64,000 nucleotides of DNA from Beaufortia kweichowensis (Eukaryota; Chordata; Actinopteri; Cypriniformes; Gastromyzontidae): assembly GCA_019155185.1 (NCBI GenBank), contig CM032809.1:664501-728500 (forward strand). The letters are read 5' to 3'. The notes beneath the pieces are model-generated. The model did not search any database. It worked only from the letters and a program-made list of their open reading frames with translations, and had not been told where the DNA came from. Position 1 is the first letter of the stretch. The number at the start of each line of letters is the position of its first letter. This document shows positions 11,700-56,631 of the stretch, piece after piece. A program made the translations under genes and the position numbers.

Positions 11700-13770
11700 G
11701 TCTAATTATTTACTACTAGTAGTCATCAACATTTTAACAAGACTAACTGTTTTACGTCAATTACCTAAAAAGGTAGCTTGGTCTAATTTTTAAATGCGAA
11801 ATGGAAGACGTAGTTTCTAATTAGCTGGTCAAACAATAATGGCTGTTGGGGTTTATTTTAGGTAACTGACTAACCGACAAGTTAGCAAGCTAGTAAGTAA
11901 TTAGTGTCGTCTTTAGTTGCAGCAGGTTTAAAATCACATCGTGCCATTGGTTTAACTTAAGCGCATGAAAGTCAATGTTAGCAACTTGTGTCTATATGTA
12001 TAACCAAAATGTTTGCTGTGCAAAACATATTATCCAATAAAACAATACAAATAATATTACTATATTTATAAATGATAATTTAGCAACATTACCCCCAATA
12101 AAACGTGACGAAAAACCAAAGAGTTGTTGTTGTAAGCAGCAGAAGCACCATCAGCAGCTGTATGTGGGAAAGGGTTATTTCTGAGAGACCGCCTTAATCC
12201 CGGAAAACAGGTCTGAATTAAGTAACATTAAAAGTATTAAGTAACATTGAAAGCATTCAATTACAGTAAATGAGCTCCGTTTCAGACATAGGCTATTTCC
12301 GGGTTGAGGTGGGAAATCCGAGGTGAGATGTCTGGAACGCAGCATTAGACTCAGGTGCCTATTAATCACACCTCCTCACTAATGACGTCAGTGAGCAAGA
12401 CTCTGCAATTCAGATTCAAAACATGTCTAGGTTGTAATAGCTAAAAATGTGTAAATCGCTTTGGATTAAAGCGTCAGCTAAATGCCTAAATGTAAAAACA
12501 AACATCATTGAAGTCAAATCATTAACTGCCTCTAGTTAACAGAGGTAAAGCCCAAAGAGACATGAAAGCTCTTAATTAGCAGATGCTTTACACTGTCATG
12601 TGACAGGAATATAAAGGAAATATAAAAATGTCACAATATTTTTTTGTTTTAATGCATAGTATCAAAATGTGATATTGAAAGTTCACTCAAAATTAAAAAC
12701 TAATTTTCTCGAATTGAACGAGTATATCTTAACTGCCAGATATATCATAAAATGACCACTAGAGGACGTCCTCACCTTAGTAATTGTAGGCACTGAATAT
12801 TTATTTGGATGTCAAAGTTCAGCATGCTAAGCTTTTTATTTTAGAAAACAGATTGCAACCATTGTTATATGATTACATTTTTTCATAGACTGCATATGTT
12901 TATTTGAAAAAAGAACTGATAGTTTTAAATGTCCTCTTCTTGATTTTCTAATAAACTAGATAGATGAAAACAGTCTGTGCATAACCACCACCATCTTGCT
13001 TTGATCCAGCTTTTAAATTGCAGTCTACAGTATGAATGTAGAGAATATAATGGCATTTATATTAGGATGTGGTACTCACATCTGTGATTTTTAAGACTGT
13101 GTGCGATTTACAAGAGCCAGATTCCACACTTGACAGCACGGTTTCCTTGACACACTGATAAACTTAAGAAGAGAGTAGGCTTACGACAGTAAAGGCCTCA
13201 TCTTCTTGGCTCTCAAACAATCCTCACCCATGCAGACTACTAATAGAGTGGCTATTTCTGGGTCGTGGCTTTGATGATCCACCCCACCCTGATGTTGTGC
13301 GTTGTCAACATGGCAGTGTGACTCGGGATTCAAACTCATGGAAAATATTCCTGTCCGCCTGGCAGGTGTCACGATGAGCTTGGCTATAAGCCTGGATTGA
13401 ACAGCTGCTTCTACTTTGATCCATTAGTTACTACTCTGGAAGTTCAGCTCTCTGAGGCACATCGGGAAAGAAACCTTCGACATATTTCACAGCTCCTTTC
13501 AGACAATAGTGCCGTGTTTTAATGAGCCATTGCGTCTGAGAGATAAAGCTGTAACTGTATCTGTGAAACGGCACATTAGGTCAGAGTTTCATTTTTTTTT
13601 TACAGCTTGGACGAAAGATGTGTTGAATCAATCGTCTCAGTATTTAATTCGCTTTTGAAACATTTTAAAAGTCATTTGATTTTAGCAATTTCTAAGTATG
13701 CATGACTATAGTCACACTAAAACCTTAGATGAACCATCATACTTTCTAAGTACAAGTCCACACCTCTAAA
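11700..13770. other. Convergent intergenic region between slc52a3 and nfatc1
   Basis: There is no gene. The interval contains a short copy of a common fish repeat module at 12458-12479 (reverse orientation) and otherwise unremarkable AT-rich DNA. Both flanking genes end here, so it should contain two transcription termination regions. Confidence 0.5.
12458..12479 (-). repeat. Fish-wide short repeat module, copy 1
   Basis: On the minus strand this reads GCTGACGCTTTAATCCAAAG followed by CG. It is a variant of the GCAGATGCTTTTATCCAAAG module that I know to be very common in teleost interspersed repeats. Another copy is at 48780-48803. Confidence 0.5.
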
Positions 13771-13789
13771 AGAGCCAACAAAGCATAAT

Positions 13790-15221
13790 TTTATTGTGCA
13801 TATTTTGGTACTGAAATGACAATCGAATACATATACTTGAAAGAAAAACTATTAACAATTTGATTGTCGATAGCCTGTGGAAGAATATTTCCCTTTTGTG
13901 AATTACATCTGATTGTCAAAAAGCAACGACAACAAAAGAAAACAACGTGGTAACAGGATTCCATTAAAGAAATACAAATTAAAGTGCATATATTGCCTAA
14001 CGCTCTACAGACAAAGGATACATGTACAGGAATTAAACTCCTGCACCAAATCTCATTATATGCTGAGAAACATGCATTACATTTATAATTAGAGAGGACA
14101 AAAAATACATATAAAAGTATTCCTGCTTAATAAACACTTTAAGGCACAGTGCAGTAAACCATCAGGTCAAAGAGGCAGTATAGTGAAACTTATATTTAGC
14201 TGTTCAGAGGCAGATTAACAGAGCGGAGCCTAATCAGAAACAATCTTGCCTTGCTAGAATAATATTGAATGGTTGACGATGCCAGCCCAGTCATTCTCTA
14301 AACACTACAACTGAAATGTGACAGACGAGGGAATAGATTTGCTATACCTCCCTTATGGCTTGTGTTTGATTAATTCCAGCTCACTCCAAATAAATAAATT
14401 TCTAATCTATTCTCTTCTAGTCTAGTCTATTTCTGTTCATACAAATTCCAGTTAACAAGTAATTATACCTGATAGTAAAAAAGCTATAAACATTGGAATG
14501 GCTTTTCAGACATGAGTAGACACAGACATCTGCTGTCAAATCAAGAATAAAAGTACAACCTGGCGTAAGGTTAAGGCAAGTCAATAAGGCCTCACGGGCT
14601 ACAAACACGATAAAGGCTTCAAATGATAGTTTTTTCTTCATGAGGAACATATACTTCATTTAACCACACTTAATTGTGCCGTTGGATGATAAAATGTAAC
14701 AAAAACATACAAAAGAAAGAGCATGCACACCTGCATTCACACACACACGCATCCAAAACAAAACATAATTTAGAACCGTGCATGTGTCAACTGCATGTCT
14801 GGTTTTGGCCTGCAAAGTTACTGATTTGTGACCAGACTCGAATGTTCTCGACGCAAATCTTCTGTTTAGAAATATACACGACACAGAAGGCGGTCAAACT
14901 GCACTTATGGTAATAATTTAAAAAGCTACATGAGTACAAGAGAGTATATAGGAGAAAAAGGAAACAATTTGGTCCGTAAGAGAACACGCTCTGTCTTGGC
15001 AGGATGCGCTGATAAATGTTGGAGTGAAGTGCACTTTTTTTCTGTGCTTTAAGTCCCACGTGGAGATTGAACAAGTTTACACAGTTCTGATGGCCACACA
15101 TTAAGCAAATCTCTGAGAACAAAGATGGGTTGTGAATCAGAGTCAAGCTTTGATGATTTTGATCTTCTGTAAGATGTTCTTCAGTATTTGGAGTTCATGA
15201 TCGCAGGGGTCTTCTCAGTTG
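13790..15221 (-). other. nfatc1: nfatc1 3' UTR (inferred)
   Basis: After the nfatc1 stop codon (complement of 15222-15224) the minus strand continues about 1.4 kb to an AATAAA at complement 13790-13795. That signal is followed by a GT-rich stretch (GAGGTGTGGACTTG on the minus strand). The small open frames on both strands in this interval overlap each other and show no conservation signature, so I read them as chance ORFs in the UTR. The exact end is inferred. Confidence 0.45.
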
Positions 15222-47551
<32,330 letters not shown>

Positions 47552-47840
47552 GCTGTCGGAGTGTCGGGTGAACTCTGCCACCAAGTTCAACGCACTTTCC
47601 CAAGACGCACGACTGTGTCCAACCAGGGCTTTATTTCCCAATAAAATGATGACTCTGTGATTACAATGTGTTCAACCGCAACAAATGTGTATTCCAGTCA
47701 CGGGTAAAGCTGTATAAATAATACAATATAAAACACTTAAAAAAGCGCGTGCAATAACAACGCACAAAAATGAATATGAATAATATTTTACTATAGTTTC
47801 TCTAACTCGTTATATGGTCTATTCTGGACTTGCATGTTAG

Positions 47841-47930
47841 TTTCCAGAGGTTCTGGTGACGCACTGCTTTGCGATGGAAAGGTCTGTGTGTCTATATAAA
47901 GCCGGGAAACACCTCCGTGTAGCCCCGCCC
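47841..47930 (-). promoter_or_regulatory. nfatc1: nfatc1 P1-type promoter: GC box, NFAT sites, TATA
   Basis: Reading toward the gene on the minus strand there is a GC box (complement of GCCCCGCCC, 47922-47930), then TTTCC (complement of GGAAA, 47905-47909) and TTTATATA (complement 47893-47900). A second TTTCC (complement 47876-47880) follows, and GGAAA (complement 47841-47845). A start site near 47865 would leave a 5' UTR of about 310 bases. Mammalian NFATC1 P1 is known to be autoregulated through NFAT sites. The motifs are seen here; their function is inferred. Confidence 0.5.
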
Positions 47931-48779
47931 ATTCACGGAGTGACGCAGGCACCACGTCTTCAGCAGCAGAGGAGAGGGATTCTCTCCTCTCAACATTTCC
48001 AGATGTGGAGCAGCTGAAACCGCAGGCGAAAGATCCAGCGTTTGCGCATGCGCGCAGGCAGGAAGGCGCGGGATGTGGCGGTTTTGAAAAACGGGGTCGA
48101 TTAAAGATGCCATTATCATGTTAATAACTTTCATTGTCCCGTTAATAGACACAAATGGCGCCTCTGCGAGACGTCTCTCATCGCGTAGCAACTGATACTG
48201 ACTGAATAAACAGACTGTTGTTTTTTTAGTACATCGCAACGCAACTGGATCTGAAAATCACAAGACGTTGCTGGCAGCTCTGGCCAACGATGATTTCGAT
48301 ATTGTCAGATTGCCAGAAGGGCGCGATTCGCTGTAGTTATCGAAATTAACCGGGACTTTTAAAGCCAAGAAATGTTGGCAAATGTTTGCATTGGTGAAAA
48401 GGCTATTCATACCGCGCTTGACACGGAGTTAAAAGAATGAGCAAAGTTACGTAAAATTTACAAGCACCGTATTCATCATTGTTTTTCGTCAAACGTTTTT
48501 TCTTGCGTAAGTACCTATAAATCACAGCCAAAAAATTAGAAAACCAGCTGACCAAATAAAAGGACACACTGTAGCCTTTGGCCATGTTTGCTAAATGTGA
48601 CCAGGTGAATTTCCCAAATTTTATGCTTTACATCTCGCATATAATAAATTGTAGTAAAAAAATCCAAGATGCTATAGTATATTTAAACCTAGTAAATATT
48701 AAATTACAGTTTTTACTACAGGTTACAGTATCATTCATTATGGCTAATACTGTAGTATACATTTAAATTTTTTCATTAT

Positions 48780-48803
48780 GCAGATGCTTTTATCCAAAGC
48801 GAC
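48780..48803 (+). repeat. Fish-wide short repeat module, copy 2
   Basis: GCAGATGCTTTTATCCAAAG followed by CGAC. This short module is familiar from many teleost genomes as the conserved core of abundant interspersed repeats. The rest of the element is not recognisable here. Confidence 0.55.
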
Positions 48804-48980
48804 AAATAAGAGAAATGCCAGATAAAAACTATGTTTACACCTAGAACTAGTGTTGAAGCTAGTTAATGATTTTTATACATTAACCAAAATGAGTAATTAC
48901 CATAATACACTATACAGCATACTAAAAGTTTGTAAATACTCAAGTACTAGAATTTTTTATGTGGGATAGGACTAACACGC

Positions 48981-49178
48981 AAATGTGACCAGCTAAAGTC
49001 ATTTTTGTGATTTACTGTTTTCTACATAAAAGAACATTCCTTGAAAATATAACCTCAATATCTTTAATATTGACTGTAATGAAATGTCAAAGATAGAAAT
49101 CATAGTGATATGATGCTTTGATGCTTCATCATTTAAATTTGAGACTTTAGCCTGGTTTTTACAGATAGGATCACAAGT
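48981..49178 (-). repeat. Family 1 inverted-repeat element, copy D (reverse orientation)
   Basis: AATGTGACCAGCTAAAGTCA, TTTGTGATTT, CTGTTTTCTACAT and, at the other end, GACTTTAGCCTGGTTTTTAC and GATCACA are the reverse complements of family 1 blocks seen in copies A and B. Confidence 0.65.
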
Positions 49179-50168
49179 GTAGCTGTCAAACATATTTCTC
49201 AATGTAGGTTTAAATATGAATGTAAATTATTTAGACACATACCATAAAATCTTGGCTGCAAACAGCTATTTAAAATTCCAGCGCTTTTGCCCGGGAAATG
49301 GGATGGGAATGCCTAAAATTACAAAAATAGAAAAACGTATGAAACACCAATATAAACACAAGTGAGACTAAAAATATTTCTATTTTTAGTCTTTGAACTG
49401 TAAAATCTAATTGCACATAATTCCTATGCAATATATAATTTATGCTTTATTGAATATAATTGGACATACATAGTTTTTAATGTACCCGTGTAGCCTCTCT
49501 AATAACTCAGGCATGTTTTGAAGTAGCTGGACGGCGTTTGCCCCCACTAAGAATTTATCTCATCGAATAACAAAAGGGAGCCAAATAACCTTCCACCCGC
49601 ATACTCAGGATGATACATAATTTCATCAGGAATGAGTGCACTTATGAAACACAAGCTGTTTCTTTCATCATGGGAACATGGTAATTGTGCCTTTAGTCTT
49701 ACTATTCGCTCTCTGCTGTTGTTCTATGGGTCAAATGTATTTGTTTGACCTCATGGAAAGCTCTCACCCTGTGGTTGGGGGCCCTAAGTGGGCTCTGGGG
49801 GGGTGGTTTCTGGGCGTGGCCTCTGTGTTCTCCCAGGCAATGTGCAAGAGCTGTAAACACAGCTTCCAACCCGAAGGTAATAAATAGAGCAAACTGTGCT
49901 GATTGGCGTGCACCTTTTTCTACGTCAGTTGGCCTGTGGTTTTTCCACTCTGCCTGCCCATTGCTAGGGCAGGAGTTTTTAAGTGCCGACCGGACAGTTC
50001 CGGAAATGTTGTTTGCTACGGCTTTGCGTTACATGCCAAAAGCTGGTGAATTTCATTGTGCCTACAAACACTATGCTGTCTACGTGACTAGAATTAGATT
50101 GACAGTGTGATGAATTGCCATACAAGTGCTTAGAGAGTATTTTAAGCGATCCATGCTTGATTGGTACG

Positions 50169-50244
50169 TAAATTGTATGGGTGTTCATTTAAAGTCAGCT
50201 GATTTGTAAATTGTATGAGTGTTCATTTAAAGTCAGCTGATTTG
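50169..50244 (+). repeat. 38-bp tandem duplication
   Basis: Two adjacent 38-base units (50169-50206 and 50207-50244) each contain GTGTTCATTTAAAGTCAGCT or its one-base variant. They differ at a single position (GGGTG versus GAGTG in the first third). Confidence 0.9.
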
Positions 50245-50255
50245 CTCACATTATA

Positions 50256-50294
50256 TTAATTTCTCCAAATATATATTATATTTGGAGAAATTAA
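50256..50294. repeat. Perfect 18-bp palindrome with 3-base loop
   Basis: TTAATTTCTCCAAATATA (50256-50273), loop TAT, then its exact reverse complement at 50277-50294. It begins 11 bases after the 38-bp tandem duplication. Confidence 0.92.
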
Positions 50295-53200
50295 TTACCT
50301 TCATTTTTTATCTTCCTTATCAAGTGCTATATACATATGTGGCAGGTGTCTTCAGTGCCAGTGGCTTTGCGACTACAAGATCTACTAACACTAATGATTG
50401 AAGGATTAAAGATGATAGCAATAATGATTAATGATAGAAATAGCAAGCCTGTTAAGGTAACTGCTGCCTTACAGTTAGCCGGACTATTGCGTTTACTGTA
50501 TAAGGAAAAAACGAATGTCATATTACATTTCCAAACAGGATACATGGGCAGCGATACGTTATGACGCAATGATAGATATTAGAAAGCATGGCATACTGCG
50601 TAAAGACTTGGCACTATGCAACTTGAGAAATGTGTGCGTAACTAATGCCACAGATGTTGAATGTCTGTCTCGAAGACGTTTTAAAAAAAGCATGTACACT
50701 CATAACAATGGCATGACATGCATATGCATCACTAATGATGTGTCAGCGTTTAAAAATGGTTCAAATAAACCAAAACCACATTTAACCCTCATCTGCTCCC
50801 GACTCTTCCTCTATCTGTGCCATGATTGGTCCAGAATGGGGGAGTCAATGATGTCATAAGTCTACTCACCTCTTCTTACAAGTCACTGCACTGTCTGGCT
50901 GGCAGGTTTGTGGGTAAGTATACCGGGAATGACGCTGATGCTATGGTGGTCTTCTGGAAAAGACCTCAAGTTTCCAGCTATGTTTTTTGTCTATCCCTAA
51001 TAGATAAAACAGATCAGATTCTTAGTTTGGATGCAGATGTTAAATTTCAGAAGACTATGCTCAGAAGCAAACCAAAATGAGCACCATGGGGTAATGTGAC
51101 TATGCCAGGCAGGTTAAAAGCTACACAAGATAATATAGAACACATAATGGGATTGTAATCAAATATGTTATTTTAGCGATTTTACGAATGTGCCTGATGA
51201 ACCAGGTCATAAAATCCAGACCACATTTAAAAGTAAATTGATGACAATAAAAAAGTGCCTAAAGTAGAAGCAGCAAAAGCCATTCGAGGTGGTATTTACA
51301 TGTCGATGGCCTTGGTTATAGATCCTGCCCCCTGCTGTACCTAGGGGCTTCCTGTCTCCACTGAATGCTCTCTTTGACTCGGCGCAGTGACGGAATCCCC
51401 AAGTCTGTTTCCTGTTGTGTAAGGCTGTTGCCGAGCAACCGTGGCCGGGTTCCAGCGGGGAGGGATTTCATGGGCTCCCACAGGCTGAATGAGCAAACAC
51501 AGACCCTCTGCTCGGAGCTCCGCTGTGGGGCCCAGACACAACAGTGACTAACATATTCACAACACAGCCAGTTGAGCAACAGTTTGGAAGTTAATCGATT
51601 TTTAACAGCGTTATTGAGCAAGCTGTGACACAGAAAACGAATTATCCTGGAATTTTTTTATGTGATTGAACAAGAATAAAACTTCAGAGAAAAACTTTTC
51701 TTTCTCAAGTCTTTAAGATTTAAATCATAGGGGCATTGTTCACAAAATGATGATGCTCATCTGTATAAAACTGAGAGAAATGTTTGTTTTCAACTGCAAT
51801 TTATAAATAATTTTTTTAGAATAATTCACATTATGCAATTAATTTTAATTAGTTCCTAAACAATTCTATATAATAATACAGGATTCATATATTATGGGTG
51901 GAGGAAGGGATGAGAGTCAATAACAAACCACTTAATCCTTAATTATTTTCTACACTGTAAAATATCAGTAATGCCCTCAAAATTACAATTACATTTAACA
52001 ATACAGGATTCAAATAGGTCTTATAATACAAACATAAGAATAGTATTTATCAAATTTATTGGATCCTTGTTGATCAACACCAAGGATATACGTGATGTGC
52101 AAATCACTGCTAAAAGTGGACAGCGAAACAGTAAGAAAGTGAAGGCGTATCCCGATCTGTGTCCACCTACAGGAAACACAATGCTTTGGAAAAACAGATA
52201 CACTTGAGACAGTAGCAAAACAGTATGACGCGTGTTGTGCACAACATGTGGCTGATAAAAAAACAGGACTGCCCTACAATCCCTGCAACATGTCCAGCGC
52301 ACAAACACATCAAAGGGCGGAGGCCATATAGGGCACGTGCAGAACATCATAGCCATTTAAAGCAATCGCTGACACAGCAGGATTTTGTTTTTCTCTGTTT
52401 ATAAGGCCAGGGAGCATTTTTTGACGCACAAAGGAGTAAAGGTAGATGGGGCGATAGAGAAAAAGAGAGAAAAAAAGGAAAGAGAGGTAAAGAGAAAAAG
52501 AGATAAGATAAAAGACACTTCCTGGCATGATGAGGCCAGTGGACCATCACATTAAGCACAGGGTCTCTGTAAAACACACATTTCCTGATCTGTAGAGCAT
52601 GTGTGGGTGAGGACGGGTAGAGGAAGGGAGGGAGGTCGATAACAAACCTCTGCAAATGTTTTTTTTAAAGGTGATATTTTCAGTACGTTACAAAGGTTTG
52701 GACACAACAACTCTACTGTTATTTTACAATGTAGAAAATAATAAGAATGAACAATAATGTTATCTAAACAACCAAATTGTTATTTAATATTATCATATTT
52801 TTAGCTTCTTCAGAGTAGTCACCATTTAGATTACGTCTCTGTATCTCCCTGGTCCATACCATCTATTTAAAAACAATGATAAAATATTACTACTAATAAT
52901 AACAAATGAGTTATATAATAACAAAGATTTAGTTTTGCAAATAAATGAATCACTATTTTCAATAGTCTTTGGATCAAAAATTTTTCAAGATACTGACAGT
53001 CAACTGTGCCCAAATCTTGAACTTGTAGCGTACATCTAATTTAATCAAAAATCTCTTATGAAATGCATTGTTGTAATTCAATTTCATTTTATAACAGTTT
53101 ATCATTAGAGATTAAAGCAGATGAAACACAAACAAACACGCTGCATTTTATCATACAACCATTAACATTACAGAAGGGTCACACTGTGATTAAACAACTA

Positions 53201-55624
53201 TGATCTTATCGTGAACCTGAATGCTCAGGACAAACTGTATCCAACAACTGATGCAGATACAGTTTGTCCAGTTTTGGCTTCAGGAACAGTAAATACTGTG
53301 CGATGCTTCCCTCTAGTGGTTAAACGCAATAATAACATGAAACTGCACACTGACACTACCCATCTAGAGGATTATGGTCATACAAATCAGAAGATTTAAG
53401 CTAAATATTATAGTTATTGAATATTGATTTTCGAATTTTTTATAGTTATATAGTTTTTAAAATCCTGTTACCAATCCTGAAAACAGTTAAAAAATACCAG
53501 AATTTTGGCAAACAGGCCAAAATCTGTATCTTTCACAACAGTCGACATATTTCCAAACTCATAAGAAATTTAAAGCCTACCATATTCATGCAAAATGCCA
53601 TATATGACGTATTCACAACCCTGTAAAACAAAAATCTTTAGACATCCAATAAAGTACTGACCAGACCATCTGAAAACATATTGCTTTTTAATTAAACATC
53701 AATATTATTAAAATGTAAAATTATACTGCTGAAACTGTAATGCTGATGACATTACGAATATATGCACAGATGCGAAGGTCAGCCGCAGTAACAATACAAT
53801 ACAAATATCACCTTTTGCAATGTATTACTTAAAACCTAAGTGTGCACAAAAAATAACTAAACACAAGTAATAAATAAGCTATTGTTGTTAGGCTCTCACA
53901 GGGTTAATTTAAGGTTTACATACAGTAGACAAAAGATTCAGTTGGTTATTTTCCTGAGTACAGTACAACTCGTTTTTACGTCACCAAATAAACCCAGGAT
54001 TATGCCCAGAAAGAAAATAACCGCATGGGTGAAGTATGTGCTTGGCATTGTTTCAGTGGATATTGTAAAAACACACTCACACACACCAACACAGTATAGA
54101 AAATAAAGTGAATGATAAAACTCATTCTTCATACCAGCTTACAACGTATTTTTTAAAGGTAAGGCAATATTATCTTATACATTATTAAGCATCAATACAG
54201 AGGATAGTGCAGAAATAGTGCAGTGCAGTTTTTCTGTACTGGTGATTGTGAAATGTCGTTTTTCTTCGCTCAACTATGACCAAGTGAGTGACAAACGTCC
54301 ATATTAAAAGTCCATCTCCAAGCGGCATGATATATTTTTACAGTACATACTTAAACACTTTTTATGATTGTATAAAAGTCATGAATATATACCACCAATC
54401 CACAAAATACTACATTCGCGCGCTGATCAATTATCGTGCAATTGTCAGGATACAACAGTCAAAATGCCTATAGTTACAATGTAACTGTATAAACAACTGT
54501 GACAAAAGTATCACACATCATTCAATTTACCACTAAAATCTCAAATAACTCTCCGTTTCAAACAGTTACGGATTTGTCAAGTCAAATGTCATGTTAATAC
54601 AATAGTCGTGCGCATTTAAAGGTCAAAGCTAAGAGTCTGTTGTTCTCTGGATTACAGTTACACAAAGATCTGCAGCAGCTGGATTATATAGCAGCCGCAG
54701 CCACAACAGAGCTGCTCAAACTCGACTTCAGTAAGCGACGTTCATGCAAGATGAATGCTTCAGTCACAACATGAGGATTCATGTAGCCACACTCCCATCT
54801 CATTAATAAAAAATAACCCAGAATGTGCTCAAAAAGTGCTGATGGGTGCGAGAAAAACAACAGCAGTGGTGTGGGGTTTATACTTCAAATTCAATCAATG
54901 TAACTATACACTTTTAATAAAAACATTAAAATCCAAAATAAAAAAAGCTAATTTAGCCTTCAAATAGCTTTAAAGGGATAGTTTTTGAATATTTTGTAAT
55001 TATTTACTCACCCTTATGCCCCTCCAAACCTGACATTTTAGACAGACCTCAGTTAAATTCATTAAATAGAAAAGAGTAGCTGAGAAATTTCATCAAAAAT
55101 TATTAATTGATAGAAATATTTATTAAATATAGAATTTTTTTTTATAGAAATTAAATTGAGAGGGAGAGTTTAAATTAAAGAAAGATGAGAAAATGAGGGT
55201 GAGTAAAGAATATGATAAAGTGACATGCCTGTTGTTCCAGTATGTCCCCACAACAACCATTTGGTTGTTTTCCTCATTTCATCTTAGTCTTTTTGTGCTT
55301 TAGTCTCTTCAAATACTCAGAACTACTCACCATCTTCCCCCAAAACCCATCCCACTCTGAACCATCTTTGTGCAGAAACACACATATTAGTCATACATAC
55401 ATATATGCATCACATCATGCCCTATATCAGCATTCATAAGCATACATAAACAGCATCATAAGCAGGTCTGTACACTTAAGGAACCTTCCCGGGTGATGCT
55501 CGAGGTTACACGCCCAGCGTGAACAAGCTAAGGATCAGATCGGTTTCAAAGAATCTGGTGTAGCCATCAGGTTTGCTTATAATGCGTTTGCATGCCTTTT
55601 GACACTGTCTGAATACTGGAAAGC

Positions 55625-55761
55625 TCAAGAGGAGAGTTTGGAGTAACTGGGAGGCGAGAACTTCCGCTTCAGATATTTGATGATGTAGAGCGGCAGACAG
55701 CTGACCAGCGTAATGACACACACCTTCCACAAGAACACTCGCGTCGTGATGAACGAAAGAT
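55625..55761 (-). CDS. atp9b: atp9b terminal coding exon
   Basis: The acceptor is CTGCCTCCAG. It encodes [13 protein letters not shown], the helix [16 protein letters not shown] and the cytoplasmic tail [14 protein letters not shown] before a TGA. A TTTATT on the plus strand near 55119 (AATAAA for this gene) is a candidate polyadenylation signal, giving a 3' UTR of about 0.5 kb. Confidence 0.93.
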
Positions 55762-56600
55762 CTGGAGGCAGACGAGAACGATAAAGAAACAAAAAAAACA
55801 AGATCAATAGTTTACATATGAGGTGGCAGTCTAAGGTGTCTTATTGAACAATGTTTCAGGATCGTTGAAAGAGGATCGTCAGGTTGTGGATGAAGTGGAT
55901 GCACTGCACCGATGGAACATTACGAGCATTATGAGCGATGAGTCTAATGAGCGTGAAGCTCGAGGGAGGAGAACGGTGTGTGGAAACAGGAAATGATAGC
56001 GGGTGAGATGACAAAGGGAACACAGGAAGATAACAAACCTACCCAGGAAAGCTCCTAAGGTCACACGACCTATGCCTGAGGCACAGTCACAACACAGAGG
56101 TGCAGAAAGAAGACAGAACAAAGAGCTTTAAAGTTGTCCTGATGCGTGTTTGGGTTGAACATAATAACCAGAAATTATAGGTCATCAGGAGCATATTTCC
56201 ATTTATTTGGTTTTATATTTTCATGTTGATCAGGGACAACTGGCCAGAAAGAAATCAGCAGAATACATCATTAAAGGTGTTCAGATTTGTCTGTGCCACT
56301 AGAACCACCAATGTGATTAAATAATATGTGACTCAGACAATATTAAAGATATTAAGGTCACATTCTCACAGAATGTTCTTTACATTATGAAGAATGATTA
56401 TATGTAGAAAACAGAAAAATCACCAAAAATGCCTTTAGCTGGGTTTTCACAGACTGGGTCACATATGCTTTTGTGAAAATGGCACTGTTATTCGGGAGAC
56501 TCGGAGAATTCGGGAGGTTTTAGAAAGATTTAACGTGGATGGATTTTTCACAGTTGGATTTTAAAAAATACTGAAATATCTACATCACTTTAACTTTAAT

Positions 56601-56631
<31 letters not shown>

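Larger units (their letters stand above)
47940..55100. other. Intergenic region between nfatc1 and atp9b
   Basis: Beyond a moderately CpG-rich segment to about 48.08 kb the sequence is AT-rich. It contains a fish-wide repeat module (48.78 kb), a family 1 element (48.98 kb), a tandem duplication with a palindrome (50.17-50.29 kb) and scattered open frames of 60-120 codons at 49.68-51.08 kb. A purine-rich tract lies at 52.45-52.51 kb. The atp9b 3' UTR probably occupies the right end. No gene is supported. Confidence 0.5.

Noticed and set aside
14417..15146. Several ORFs of 74-119 codons on both strands
   Set aside because: They overlap each other within the inferred nfatc1 3' UTR and show no splice or similarity support.
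47552..47641. N-terminal extension of NFATc1 upstream of MKSAEE
   Set aside because: The frame is open but has no ATG before an upstream stop. Only a TTG would start it.
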